Source: JACVRW01 sp963734025 (GTDB lineage: Bacteria; Actinomycetota; Thermoleophilia; Solirubrobacterales; Thermoleophilaceae). Taken from it: DNA of 64,000 nucleotides. A program made the translations under genes and the position numbers. Below are positions 43,775 through 52,660 of this stretch, piece by piece. Where the stretch lies: positions 62,001 to 126,000 of the forward strand of contig CAVTFR010000009.1 in the NCBI GenBank assembly GCA_963734025.1. Direction: 5' to 3'. Under the pieces are notes generated by a model. The model was given only the letters and a program-made list of their open reading frames with translations, had not been told where the DNA came from and made no database searches. How positions within the stretch are numbered: position 1 is the stretch's first letter; each line of letters starts with the position of its first letter.

Positions 43775-46239
43775 CAGGCGACCGCCGCTCCGGCGCGCGC
43801 CGGCCTGATCGCCACCGGGCCGTCGGGCAGCGCCACGTCCGTCACGAACACGCTGCCGTCGGGCACCGCGCTGCGCACGGCCGCGGCCGCGACCTCGCGC
43901 TCGCCCTCCACGCTCAACTCGATGTCGTCCCCGTTCTCGACACCGATCTGGGCCGCGTCGCCCGCTGACAGCTCTGCGCGCGGGCCCGTCGCCAGGAAGC
44001 TGAGCGAGGGCGAGTACTCGATCTCGGGACCGCTCCAGAGCGTCGGGACGCGCGCGAGCCGGAGGCCGCTCGGCGCCGCCGGCGGCGTTTCGAGCGGGTC
44101 GCTCGAGAAGGGCTCCGGCGCGAGCGCCGCCGCGCCTTCGCCGTCCTGCCAGCGCCTGCCGAGGCCGCCGATCGCCTCCAGTGTCAGGCCGGCGTAGATG
44201 GGGACACGCTCGGCGATCAGGGCACTGACCTCCGGGCTGCTCCGCACCTCGAGGCCCGCGCCGGTCCGCTCGCATAGCTCGGCGAGCAGCGCCCAGCCGG
44301 CCTGCACCTCGCCGGCGTGGCCGAGCGCCTGGCGCACGCGCTGGAGGCGCCCGTCCGGGTGGGTGACGGTGCCCTCCTTCTCGGCGTAGATCTCGGCCGG
44401 GAAGACGATGTCCGCCTGCGCCTCGAGCGTCTCGGTCCGGAAGCCCGCGAAGGCGATTACCGACGCGGCGCGGGTGAGCACCGCCTCCGGCAGCTCGGCG
44501 TCGACGGCGAGCAGGGCACCGCGCGCGGCGTCCGGGTCACCCGCCTCGGCGGCGTCCGCCAGGCCGGGCCCGAGCACCGGCGAGCAGCCGACCTCCCGCA
44601 GACCACGCCCGTTGGTCCGATCCGGGATCGCGATCAGCCCCGACTCGTCGCGCTCGGCGATACCGAGCGTCTCGGCGAGCGCGAGCAGCGCCTCGAGCCC
44701 CTGATCGCCGCGCTCTCCGGCGAAGACGCGCTCGCCCCAGACGACCACGACGTCGTCCGCGTCGCGCAGCAGGTCGGCTGCCGCGCGCACAGCGTCCGCC
44801 GGGCCGGCGGGGCCGGCGCCGTTCGGCTGGGGGCGGCCGGCTATGAAGCCGCTGGTGGCGCGTGCGCGGCCGGCGAGGTCGTCGAGCGATCCGCCGGCGC
44901 GGCTCGAGCCGAGCGCCGCCGCCAGCGCCGCCAGTGCGGCCTCGGCCGCGCCGGGGGCGAAGCGGAGCGCCGCCGCGGCGTTCGGGTCGAGCGTCGACGG
45001 GCGGCTCGATGCGACCACGAGCCGCGCGCCGTTGCGGCGTACCGCCTTGCGCACGCGCAGGTCGAGGATCGGCGCCTCGTCGACTAGCTCCGTGTCGAGC
45101 ACGAGGATCGCGCCGGCGTGGTCGATGTCCGAGACGCGCGCGGCCAGGTCCGGGCGCGCAAGCGCCCGGGCGAGCCGTGGCGCAGCCGTGGGCCCGGCGT
45201 TCAGGTGTGGGGAGCCGAGCCCCTCGCGGAGCAGGTGCTGGAGGAGGAAGCCCTCCTCGTTCGTGGCCGAGCCGCCGACCACGGCGACGGTGTCTGCGCC
45301 GGAGCGCTTCAGCGCCGTGGCGGCGTCCGAGAGCGCGCGCTCCCAGGACACCTCGCGCAGGTAGCCGCCATCGCGGACGAGCGGCACGGTGATGCGCTCC
45401 TCGGCCGAGAAGGCCTGGTAGCCGAAGCGGCCCTTGTCGCAGAGCCAGCCGTCGTCGACCTCGTCGTTGTCGCGCGCGAGCACGCGCACGACCTTGATGT
45501 CGTCGCGGATGGTCAGCTTGACGTTGCACTGGGAGGGGCAGAGCGTGCACACGCTGCCCGAGTCCTCGATGTCCCACGGGCGAGCGCGGAAGCGGTAGGC
45601 ACGCGAAGTGAGCGCCCCCACGGGGCACAGCTCGATGATGTTGCCGCTGAAGGGCGCCACGTAGGGGTGGCCGTCGTGCGTGCCGACGAAGGTGTGGTCG
45701 CCGCGGTCGAGGAAGACGAGCTGGTAGTCCTCGGCCACCTCCTGCGAGAAGCGCACGCAGCGGTAGCAGAGGATGCAGCGCTCGCGGTCGATCGCGATCA
45801 GCGGCGACAGCTCGAGTGGCTTCTTGAAATGGCGCTTGGGCTCGATGAAGCGCGAGTGGCCCGCCCCCCAGCCGTACGAGATGTCCTGCAGGGGGCATTC
45901 GCCGCCCTTGTCGCAGACGGGGCAGTCGAGCGGGTGGTTGACGAGGAGGAACTCGACGACCGCGTTCTGGGCGTGCTTGACGCGGTCGGAGGTCGTGTTG
46001 ACGACCATGCCGTCGCGGACGGCGGTCGAGCAGGAGGTCTGGAGCTTCGGGATGCCCTCGATCTCGACCAGGCACATGCGGCAGGCGCCGACCGGCTGGC
46101 CGAGCTTGGACTCGTAGCAGAAGTAGGGGATCTCGACGTCGCCGTGCTTGGCGGCGTCGACGAGCATCGCGCCCTCAGGGGCGCGCACCTCGCGGCCGTC
46201 GATCTCGAAGGTGATCCAGTTCTGCTCGGGCCGCGCCAT
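43774..46239 (-). CDS. nuoG: NADH-quinone oxidoreductase subunit G
   Basis: 821 residues. An N-terminal [2Fe-2S] domain (YFCYESKLGQ, GACRMCLVEI, QTSC) is followed by the [4Fe-4S] motif NHPLDCPVCDKGGECPLQD and the 4Fe-4S ferredoxin-like RCILCYRCVRF ... ELCPVGALT. CTLCPSQCNVKL starts the molybdopterin-oxidoreductase-like domain, which is catalytically vestigial. The C-terminal 400 residues are alanine/glycine-rich and poorly conserved. ATG 46239 is fixed by homology at ITFEIDGREVRAPEG. It lies 2 nt after nuoF. Confidence 0.95.
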   Translation of the reverse strand: MARPEQNWITFEIDGREVRAPEGAMLVDAAKHGDVEIPYFCYESKLGQPVGACRMCLVEIEGIPKLQTSCSTAVRDGMVVNTTSDRVKHAQNAVVEFLLVNHPLDCPVCDKGGECPLQDISYGWGAGHSRFIEPKRHFKKPLELSPLIAIDRERCILCYRCVRFSQEVAEDYQLVFLDRGDHTFVGTHDGHPYVAPFSGNIIELCPVGALTSRAYRFRARPWDIEDSGSVCTLCPSQCNVKLTIRDDIKVVRVLARDNDEVDDGWLCDKGRFGYQAFSAEERITVPLVRDGGYLREVSWERALSDAATALKRSGADTVAVVGGSATNEEGFLLQHLLREGLGSPHLNAGPTAAPRLARALARPDLAARVSDIDHAGAILVLDTELVDEAPILDLRVRKAVRRNGARLVVASSRPSTLDPNAAAALRFAPGAAEAALAALAAALGSSRAGGSLDDLAGRARATSGFIAGRPQPNGAGPAGPADAVRAAADLLRDADDVVVVWGERVFAGERGDQGLEALLALAETLGIAERDESGLIAIPDRTNGRGLREVGCSPVLGPGLADAAEAGDPDAARGALLAVDAELPEAVLTRAASVIAFAGFRTETLEAQADIVFPAEIYAEKEGTVTHPDGRLQRVRQALGHAGEVQAGWALLAELCERTGAGLEVRSSPEVSALIAERVPIYAGLTLEAIGGLGRRWQDGEGAAALAPEPFSSDPLETPPAAPSGLRLARVPTLWSGPEIEYSPSLSFLATGPRAELSAGDAAQIGVENGDDIELSVEGEREVAAAAVRSAVPDGSVFVTDVALPDGPVAIRPARAGAAVA

Positions 46240-46241
46240 GG

Positions 46242-47570
46242 CTAGGCGGCCCCTGCCCCGGCTGCGGCTCCCAGCTCCTCGGCGCCCATCGGTCGGATCG
46301 ACGCGAGGTCGCGGCGCTCGCGGGCGGCCTCCATATGCTGCTCGAACTCGGGCCGGAAGTGCTTCAGCATCGACCCGACCGGCATCGCCATCGAGTCGCC
46401 CAGCACGCACAGGCAGTTGCCGATGATGTTGCCCTGGACCTGTTCCATGATGTCCAGGTCCATCGGCGTCCCCTCGCCCTCGTCGATGCGCTCGAGCATC
46501 TTGACCGTCCAGTTGGTGCCCTCACGGCAGGGGACGCACTTGCCGCACGACTCGTGGCGATAGAACTCCGCGAGCCGCAGGGCGAGCGGGACGAGCGGCT
46601 GGGAGTCGTCGACCACGATGACCGAGGCGGTGCCGAGCATCGAGCCCGCCTCGGCCATGGACTCGTAGGTGAACGGGAGGTCGAGGTGCTCCTCGGTCAG
46701 CACCGGGGCGGACGACCCGCCGGGGAAGAAGCACTTGAGGCGGCGGCCCTCAGGCGGGCCGCCGGCCAGCCCGTAGATGATCTCGCGCACGGTGATGCCG
46801 AGCTCGACCTCGTAGTTGCCCGGCCGTTGCACGTTGCCGGACACCGAGACCAGCTTCGTGCCGGTCGAGTTGCCCTTGCCGAGCTCGCGGTACCACGCCG
46901 CGCCCTTCTCGATGATGATCGGCGCGTTGCAGAGAGTCTCGACGTTGTTGATCAGCGTGGGGCCCTGGTAGAGGCCCTGATTGGCCGGGAACGGCGGCTT
47001 GAGCCGCGGGTTGCCGCGCTTGCCCTCGAGCGCATCGAGCAGGCCGGTCTCCTCGCCGCAGATGTAGGCGCCTTGGCCGCGGTGGACGACGAGGTCGAAC
47101 GACGTGTCGGAGCCGAGGATGCGCTCCCCGAGGTAGCCCTTCTCGTAGGCCTCGGCCACGGCGGCGTCGAGGATGTCGGCCTGCAGCTCATACTCGCCGC
47201 GAATGAAGATGAAGCCCTTGTTCGCGCCCGCGGCGATCGCGCCGAGGATGCACCCCTCCACCAGCAGGTGGGGGTTCTTCTGCATCAGCAGGCGGTCCTT
47301 GAAGGCGCCCGGCTCGGACTCGTCCGCATTGCAGCACAGGTACTTGTCCATCTGGCCCTTGGGGATGAAGCTCGCCTTCTTGCCCATCGAGAAGCCGGCG
47401 CCGCCACGCCCCCGCAGGCCGGACTCCTCGAGCTCGTGCAGGACGGCCTGCGGCTCCATCTCGAGCAGGGCCTTGCGTGCCGAGCGGTAGCCGCCCAGCC
47501 GCTCGTAGACCGCGATCGTGTGCAGGTCCGGCTCGTCGACGTTGCGCAGCAGGATGCGGGTCTCGGTCAC
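46242..47570 (-). CDS. nuoF: NADH-quinone oxidoreductase subunit F
   Basis: 442 residues. The FMN-binding loop is GLRGRGGAGFSMGKKASF, the NADH site region is GAYICGEETGLLDALEGKRG followed by NPRLKPPFPANQG, and the N3 [4Fe-4S] ligands are ESCGKCVPCREG plus the later Cys in GNCLCVLGD. It accepts electrons from NADH. GTG 47570 forms a GTGA overlap with the nuoE stop. The C-terminus has an alanine-rich tail. Confidence 0.96.
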   Translation of the reverse strand: MTETRILLRNVDEPDLHTIAVYERLGGYRSARKALLEMEPQAVLHELEESGLRGRGGAGFSMGKKASFIPKGQMDKYLCCNADESEPGAFKDRLLMQKNPHLLVEGCILGAIAAGANKGFIFIRGEYELQADILDAAVAEAYEKGYLGERILGSDTSFDLVVHRGQGAYICGEETGLLDALEGKRGNPRLKPPFPANQGLYQGPTLINNVETLCNAPIIIEKGAAWYRELGKGNSTGTKLVSVSGNVQRPGNYEVELGITVREIIYGLAGGPPEGRRLKCFFPGGSSAPVLTEEHLDLPFTYESMAEAGSMLGTASVIVVDDSQPLVPLALRLAEFYRHESCGKCVPCREGTNWTVKMLERIDEGEGTPMDLDIMEQVQGNIIGNCLCVLGDSMAMPVGSMLKHFRPEFEQHMEAARERRDLASIRPMGAEELGAAAGAGAA

Positions 47571-48433
47571 TCTGGCTCTTCCTCTTCGGGCGTGACGCTC
47601 GTACCCGGGTCGAGCGGGTGCAGCGGCTCGCGCCGGTGCGGCGCCGGGCCCTCCGCCGGGGGCACGTCGAGGAGCTCCGGCTCCTTCCAGGTGCCGCCGG
47701 CGGGATGGACGTCGGGCTCCTCGGGAGGACCCGCGTCCTGGCGCGGCGCGGGAGGTATGGCGTAGCCGGGGTCGTTCAGTCCGCGCCCGGGAAGCACCTC
47801 GCGGCCCTCCTTGACGGCGCTCACGAGCTCCGCGGCGTCGGCGGTCGTGAGCGGCCCGACGTAGCGCCCGTCGACTGACGCCATCGGCGCCATGTCGCAC
47901 GCGCCCAGGCACTCGAACTCGCGCAGCTCGACGTCCTCGAGCCCCTGGTCGACCGCCTCGCGCTCGATCGCGTCGTAGACCTTCTTCGCGTTGCGGACAT
48001 GGCAGGCGACGCTCGTGCAGACGTACACGTAGCGGCTGCCCGTCGGCTCCGTGCGCAGCATGTCGTAGAAGGTCGCCACGCTCGAGAGGTAGGCCGGAGT
48101 CACCTGCATCACGGCCGCGACCTGCCGGAACGCCTCGGGCGAGCACCAGCCATGCACGCGCTGGGCCGCGCCGAGCGCGGGCAGCGTCGCCGAGTGGCGG
48201 TCGGGGTAGAGGCGCATGAGCCGCTCGATCTCGCTGCGCAGCGCCTCGGGCACCTCGACCAAGCCCGGATCTGGGATCGTGGCCGGGTCGTCCTCGAGGC
48301 GAACGCCCTCGTCCCAGCCGGCCGGCAGCGGGGCCGCCTGGAGGGCGCCCTCGTCGCCGACGGCCGTCATGCGGTCTGCCGTATCCGAGGCCGCCGGTGG
48401 GCCGGCGACAGGGGATTGCCGTTCATCGTTCAC
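47567..48433 (-). CDS. nuoE: NADH-quinone oxidoreductase subunit E
   Basis: 288 residues, longer than the usual 160-240. The core thioredoxin-like [2Fe-2S] domain lies at about 60-205: ALGAAQRVHGWCSPEAF, VATFYDMLRTEPTG, YVCTSVACH (Cys-x4-Cys) and ECLGACDMAPM (Cys-x3-Cys). It binds cluster N1a next to NuoF. Both ends are extended, with a proline/glutamate-rich C-terminal tail of about 70 residues that is probably disordered. It overlaps nuoD and nuoF by 4 nt. Confidence 0.94.
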   Translation of the reverse strand: MNDERQSPVAGPPAASDTADRMTAVGDEGALQAAPLPAGWDEGVRLEDDPATIPDPGLVEVPEALRSEIERLMRLYPDRHSATLPALGAAQRVHGWCSPEAFRQVAAVMQVTPAYLSSVATFYDMLRTEPTGSRYVYVCTSVACHVRNAKKVYDAIEREAVDQGLEDVELREFECLGACDMAPMASVDGRYVGPLTTADAAELVSAVKEGREVLPGRGLNDPGYAIPPAPRQDAGPPEEPDVHPAGGTWKEPELLDVPPAEGPAPHRREPLHPLDPGTSVTPEEEEPE

Positions 48434-49671
48434 CGGTCGATTCCCCCGAGGATCGGGTCGAGCATCGCCACGCAGGCGATGAAGTCGGCGATCAGCGAGT
48501 CCTGCGCCATCTCCGGCAGCGCCCGCAGGTTCACGAAGCTCGGGTCGCGCATGTGGACACGCGCCGGCTTGGCGGAGCCGTCGGCGACCACGAAGCAGCC
48601 GAGCTCGCCGCGCGGCGACTCGACCGCCACGTACGCCTCGCCCGGCGGCACCCGGAAGCCCTCGGTCACGAGCTTGAAGTGGTGGATGAGCGCCTCCATA
48701 GAGGTGGCGAGCTCGTGGCGCGGCGGCAGCGCGACCTTGCGGTCGTCGGTTATCCAGGGCCCCTCGGGCAGGCCGTCGAGCGCCTGCTCGACGATCTTGA
48801 TCGACTCGCGCATCTCGTCGAGGCGGACCTTGTAGCGGTCGTAGTTGTCACCCACCGAGCCCACCGGCACGTCGAAGTCGAAGTGCTCGTAGGAGCAGTA
48901 CGGCATCGCCTTGCGCAGGTCCCAGGCGTGTCCGCTGGCGCGCAGGAGCGGTCCCGTGACGCCGAGCTCGAGCGCGCGCTCCTTCGACATCACGCCGGTG
49001 TTCTTGAGGCGCCGGAGCCAGATCTCGTTGCGATCGAGAAGCGACTCGTACTGCTCGATGCGCTTCGGCATCAGCTCGAGGAAGGCGCGCACCCGCTCCT
49101 CGAAGCCGGGCGGGATGTCCTCGATCACGCCGCCGACCTGGAAGTAGCGCGTGTGCATGCGCTGGCCCGACGACATCTCGAACAGGTCCAGCACCAGGTC
49201 GCGGTCGCGGCAGCCCCACCAGAGCATCGTGATCGCGCCGATGTCGAGCGCGCCGGTCGCGAGCGCGAACAGGTGCGAGGCGATCCGGTTGAGCTCCAGG
49301 TGGATAACGCGCAGGTACTGGGCGCGCGGCGGCACGTCGACTCCGAGCAGCTTCTCGACCGCCATGCAGTACGCCTGCGCGTTGAAGTAGTAGGCGAGGT
49401 AGTCCATCCGCTCGACGAAGGTGATCGCCTTCCAGTACTGCTGGTCCTCGCAGCTCTTCTCGATGCCGGTGTGGACGTAGCCGATGATGGGCTTGACGTC
49501 GCGCACGACCTCGCCCTCGAGCGTCGTGAGGAGCCGCAGCACCCCGTGGGTGGCCGGGTGGTGCGGGCCGATGTTGATCGTGAAGAGCTCGTCGTGAGGC
49601 TCCTCGCCCATCGGCTCCATCGTCACCGAGCGCTCGCGCTCGCGGTACGGGACTGAGAGCGGGTCAGTCAT
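48430..49671 (-). CDS. nuoD: NADH-quinone oxidoreductase subunit D
   Basis: 413 residues of the 49-kDa subunit, related to [NiFe] hydrogenase large subunit. NIGPHHPATHGVLRL carries the quinone-binding His, then GYVHTGIEKSCEDQQYWKAI, ERMDYLAYYFNAQAYC, LELNRIASHLFALATGALDIGA and the C-terminal DPILGGIDR. It forms the quinone pocket with NuoB. Its start overlaps the nuoC stop by 8 nt. Confidence 0.96.
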   Translation of the reverse strand: MTDPLSVPYRERERSVTMEPMGEEPHDELFTINIGPHHPATHGVLRLLTTLEGEVVRDVKPIIGYVHTGIEKSCEDQQYWKAITFVERMDYLAYYFNAQAYCMAVEKLLGVDVPPRAQYLRVIHLELNRIASHLFALATGALDIGAITMLWWGCRDRDLVLDLFEMSSGQRMHTRYFQVGGVIEDIPPGFEERVRAFLELMPKRIEQYESLLDRNEIWLRRLKNTGVMSKERALELGVTGPLLRASGHAWDLRKAMPYCSYEHFDFDVPVGSVGDNYDRYKVRLDEMRESIKIVEQALDGLPEGPWITDDRKVALPPRHELATSMEALIHHFKLVTEGFRVPPGEAYVAVESPRGELGCFVVADGSAKPARVHMRDPSFVNLRALPEMAQDSLIADFIACVAMLDPILGGIDR

Positions 49672-50182
49672 ACCAGCGCGGGAACTTCTTCTCGTTGAAG
49701 GTGAACATCACCGGCTCGCCGCCCATCGGGAAGTCGCGGCGCTGGGGGAAGCCGGAGTAGTCCTCCGGCATCAGGATGCGGCGCATGTCCGGGTGACCGT
49801 CGAACACGACGCCGAACATGTCGAAGACCTCGCGCTCCTGGTAGTCGGCGGTCGGGTAGAGGTCGATGACGGTCCGCAGGTGCGGGTCCTCGGCTCCCAG
49901 CCGCGTCTTGACGTTGAGGCGGTCGCAGCGCTCCATCGAGAGCAGCTGGTAATGGACGCCGAGCCGCGGCTCCTCGGGCAGGTAGTCGGCGCCGTGCAGG
50001 CTCATGAGCGCCTCCCACGCCTCGTCGGCGTCGCGCAGGTGGGCGAGCACGTCGTGGATGCTGTCGGGCGCCACCTCGAGCGTCGCCTGCTCGCGCGCGT
50101 AGGTCGTGCCGGTGACGGCCTCGTCCGCGACGCTTTCGCGCACCCGCTGAGCGATCAGCTCCAGGCCGGTGGCGTCAGGCAA
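49664..50182 (-). CDS. nuoC: NADH-quinone oxidoreductase subunit C
   Basis: 172 residues, the 30-kDa subunit. The conserved C-terminal block is ADYQEREVFDMFGVVFDGHPDMRRILMPEDYSGFPQRRDFP, followed by GGEPV. It is a structural subunit contacting NuoD. It overlaps nuoB by 8 nt. NuoC and NuoD are separate genes here, unlike the fused form of enterobacteria. Confidence 0.95.
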   Translation of the reverse strand: MPDATGLELIAQRVRESVADEAVTGTTYAREQATLEVAPDSIHDVLAHLRDADEAWEALMSLHGADYLPEEPRLGVHYQLLSMERCDRLNVKTRLGAEDPHLRTVIDLYPTADYQEREVFDMFGVVFDGHPDMRRILMPEDYSGFPQRRDFPMGGEPVMFTFNEKKFPRWYD

Positions 50183-50795
50183 CGGGCTCCTCGGTCCCCT
50201 CGGCCTGGTAGCGCTCGCGCCAGCCCATGTCGGGGTTCCCCATGATCTTGTCCTGGAGCTTCATGATCCCGTAGATCAGGGCCTCGGGACGGGGGGGACA
50301 GCCCGGCACGTAGATGTCGATCGGGAGGAACTTGTCCGCGCCCGCGACCACGGCGTAGTTGTTGAACATGCCGGCCGTCGAGGAGCAGGCGCCCATCGCG
50401 ATGACCCACTTCGGCTCCAGCATCTGGTCGTAGAGCCTGCGGATGATCGGGGCCATCTTGATCGAGACGCGCCCGGACAGGATCAGCAGGTCGGCCTGGC
50501 GTGGCGTGAAGCGGATCGCCTCGGCGCCGAAGCGCGCGAGGTCGTTCCGGGGCGAGCCGATCACGGTGATCATCTCGATCGCGCAGCAGGCGAGGCCGAA
50601 GCCGAGCGGGAACAGGCAGTTCTTGCGGGCCCAGTTCTGGGCGGTTTCGAGCGTCGTGAACACGAGCCGCTCCTCGACGAACTCGTCGAGGTCCCTGCCT
50701 GCGAGCTCGCCGCGCAGCATCTGCTGCGCGCGCAGCTGGCGAACGCGCAGGTCCTCCTTGCGGCTCGAGTCGACGGGGGTGCGGATCACTTCCAT
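50175..50795 (-). CDS. nuoB: NADH-quinone oxidoreductase subunit B
   Basis: 206 residues. The N2 [4Fe-4S] cluster ligands are the tandem Cys70-Cys71 in FGLACCAIEM, the Cys in AMGACSSTAGMF and the Cys in VPGCPPRPEALI. N2 donates electrons to quinone. Its start overlaps the end of nuoA by 10 nt. The C-terminal tail MGWRERYQAEGTEEPVA is short and acidic. Confidence 0.96.
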   Translation of the reverse strand: MEVIRTPVDSSRKEDLRVRQLRAQQMLRGELAGRDLDEFVEERLVFTTLETAQNWARKNCLFPLGFGLACCAIEMITVIGSPRNDLARFGAEAIRFTPRQADLLILSGRVSIKMAPIIRRLYDQMLEPKWVIAMGACSSTAGMFNNYAVVAGADKFLPIDIYVPGCPPRPEALIYGIMKLQDKIMGNPDMGWRERYQAEGTEEPVA

Positions 50796-51142
50796 TCCAG
50801 GGCGCCCCTTCTCCAGACGAATACGAAGGCGACCAGCAGCAGCACCACGAAGATGGCGGTCTCGACGAGCGCGAAGGTGCCGAGCGCGTCGAGCTGGAGC
50901 GCCACCGGGTAGAGGAACACGACCTCGATGTCGAACAGGATGAACAGCATCGCGATCAGGTAGAAGCTGATGCCGAAGCGGAACGTGCGCCTGACGTCGG
51001 ACGGCAGGCCGCTCTCATAGGGCTCGCTCTTGACACGTCCCGGGCGCTTCGGCCCGAGCACGTAATTCGCCATGGTGAATGCCGTGCCGATGCCGATGCC
51101 GAGCAGCAGAAACACGAGGGCGGGCAGGTAGCTCTTCAGCAC
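50786..51142 (-). CDS. nuoA: NADH-quinone oxidoreductase subunit A
   Basis: 118 residues and three helices: YLPALVFLLLGIGIGTAF, then PYESGLPSDVRRTFRFGISFYLIAMLFILFDIEVVFLYP, the conserved NuoA loop and helix. It is the first gene of the operon. GTG 51142 is set by homology (VLKSYLPAL). No Shine-Dalgarno sequence precedes it, but TTATAC lies about 11-16 nt upstream, so the message may have a very short leader or none; the promoter is not otherwise clear. The gene is divergent from the membrane protein at 51219. Confidence 0.94.
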   Translation of the reverse strand: MLKSYLPALVFLLLGIGIGTAFTMANYVLGPKRPGRVKSEPYESGLPSDVRRTFRFGISFYLIAMLFILFDIEVVFLYPVALQLDALGTFALVETAIFVVLLLVAFVFVWRRGALEWK

Positions 51143-51218
51143 TGCACGCGGAGGTATAACGCAACCTTGTGCGGCGAGGCCACATAGTGCGAAAGGGCAC
51201 CCCCTGACCGAGATCCAC

Positions 51219-51641
51219 ATGGTGGTCGGGATCGCCGTCCTCTTGTCCAACGCCGTGGCCGCCGTGTGGGGTGCGGTGGGCTGGCTGCGCAAGGAGGCGC
51301 GGGCCTCGCTCGTCTTCTGGCCGCTGCTGCGCGTGGCCCAGGCCACGGTCGTCGTCGAGGCCATCCTCGGCTTCCTGCTGTTGGCCCGCGGCGCGTCCGC
51401 GCCCGACGGCCTGCACGTCGCCTACGGCGTCGCGCCGCTCGTGATCACCGTCGTCTGCGAGGCGATGCGAGCGGGGATAGCGCAGCGCGAGCTCGAGGAC
51501 GTGGAGGACGTCGACGCGCTCGACCGGCGCGAGCAGGTCGTGCTCGCCAAGCGCGTGGCGCTCGGCGAGATGGGGGTGATGACGGTGGGCGCGCTCCTGA
51601 TCGTGACGCTGGCCCTGCGCGCCTATCAGACGGGGGGTTGA
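51219..51641 (+). CDS. Hypothetical membrane protein
   Basis: 140 residues with four hydrophobic segments (about 3-20, 33-55, 68-82 and 116-136) separated by charged loops (EDVEDVDALDRREQVV). ATG 51219 has no ribosome binding site nearby. An in-frame CTG at 51204 has AAAGGG 6 nt upstream, which would add LTEIH and may be the real start. The family is not recognised. It lies between the nuo promoter and the metal locus, converging on the His-rich gene with 6 nt between stops. Confidence 0.65.
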   Translation: MVVGIAVLLSNAVAAVWGAVGWLRKEARASLVFWPLLRVAQATVVVEAILGFLLLARGASAPDGLHVAYGVAPLVITVVCEAMRAGIAQRELEDVEDVDALDRREQVVLAKRVALGEMGVMTVGALLIVTLALRAYQTGG

Positions 51642-51647
51642 GCCGGA

Positions 51648-51854
51648 CTACTCGTGCGCGTGCTCGTGAGCGAGCTCGCCGTGCTCCTGGCCCGCCTCGT
51701 GGCTGTGCGCGTGCGAGTGCGTGACGTCGCCGTGCGAATGCTCGTGCTCGTGCTCGACGTGCTCGTGCTCGTGCGAGCTGTGCGGGTGGGTGTGAGTGAC
51801 GTCGCCGTGCGAGTGCTCGTGCGAATGCGGATGGTCGTGCACGTGCTCCTGCAT
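51648..51854 (-). CDS. Small histidine-rich metal-binding protein
   Basis: 68 residues, about a third of them histidine, many as HEHEH, HSHGDVTH and HEHS units; a 10-residue block HSHGDVTHTH/HSHGDVTHSH is repeated. There is no membrane segment or catalytic domain. Poly-His proteins of this kind bind Ni2+, Co2+ or Zn2+ as chaperones or stores. ATG 51854 has GGAGG 8 nt upstream and follows cbiO by 5 nt, so it is the last gene of the cbiM-Q-O operon, which supports a role in handling imported Ni or Co. Confidence 0.8.
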   Translation of the reverse strand: MQEHVHDHPHSHEHSHGDVTHTHPHSSHEHEHVEHEHEHSHGDVTHSHAHSHEAGQEHGELAHEHAHE

Positions 51855-51859
51855 CCCGT

Positions 51860-52660
51860 CTACCTCCTGGTCGCTTCCACGACCTTGGATTCTTGCGCGT
51901 AGTCGCGCTGAGGTCGAGGCCGGCGTGTCACCCGGTCGAGCGCAAAGCCCGCAGGCAGCTCGAGGTCGTGCTTCGCCAGCAGCTCGCTGTCGGCCAGCAG
52001 CTCGTGGCATTCGGCGTCGGCGACCACGCGGCCGTCCGCGAGGATCACGGCGCGCTCGCAGAGCTCGGCGGCAAGCGGCAGGTCGTGGGTAGTGAGCAGC
52101 ATCGTGCGGTCGATGCCTTCGAGGATGTCGAGCAGCTCGCGACGTGCGCGCGGGTCGAGGTTGGCCGACGGCTCGTCGAGCACCAGCAGGCTTGGGCGCA
52201 TGGCGAGGACGGTCGCGATCGCGACGCGCCGGCGCTCGCCCATCGACAGCTGGTAGGGCGCGCGCTCCGTCACTCCGCTCATGCGCACGGCGTCGAGCGC
52301 CTCTCCGACACGCCGCTCGACCTCCTTGGACGGAAGCCCCTGGTTGAGCGGGCCGAAGGACACGTCCTCCGCGACGGTCGGCATGAAGAGCTGGTCGTCG
52401 GGGTCCTGGAAGACGAGCCCGACTCGCGCGCGCAGGGCTGCGAGTGTCTTGTCGCCGACCTGGAGGCCCGCGACCTCCAGGCTGCCGGTACCGCGCATCA
52501 GGCCGTTCAGGTGCAGCATCAGCGTCGTCTTGCCGGCGCCGTTGGGGCCGAGGACGGCAACCCGCTCGCCGTGCTCGACGTGCAGGTGGACGTCGCGGAG
52601 GGCGGGACGGCCGTTCGGGTAGCTGTAGCCGACTCCGACCGCATGCACGGCGCAGCTCAT
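51860..52660 (-). CDS. cbiO: Cobalt/nickel ECF transporter ATPase CbiO
   Basis: 266 residues. Walker A is GPNGAGKTT, the Q-loop VFQDPDDQLFMPTVAEDVSFGP is typical of ECF transporter ATPases, the signature reads LSMGERRR, Walker B is LLVLDEPSANLDPRAR and the switch His is in LLTTHDLPLA. It energises uptake of Co2+ or Ni2+ with CbiQ and CbiM. It overlaps cbiQ by 4 nt. Confidence 0.93.
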   Translation of the reverse strand: MSCAVHAVGVGYSYPNGRPALRDVHLHVEHGERVAVLGPNGAGKTTLMLHLNGLMRGTGSLEVAGLQVGDKTLAALRARVGLVFQDPDDQLFMPTVAEDVSFGPLNQGLPSKEVERRVGEALDAVRMSGVTERAPYQLSMGERRRVAIATVLAMRPSLLVLDEPSANLDPRARRELLDILEGIDRTMLLTTHDLPLAAELCERAVILADGRVVADAECHELLADSELLAKHDLELPAGFALDRVTRRPRPQRDYAQESKVVEATRR

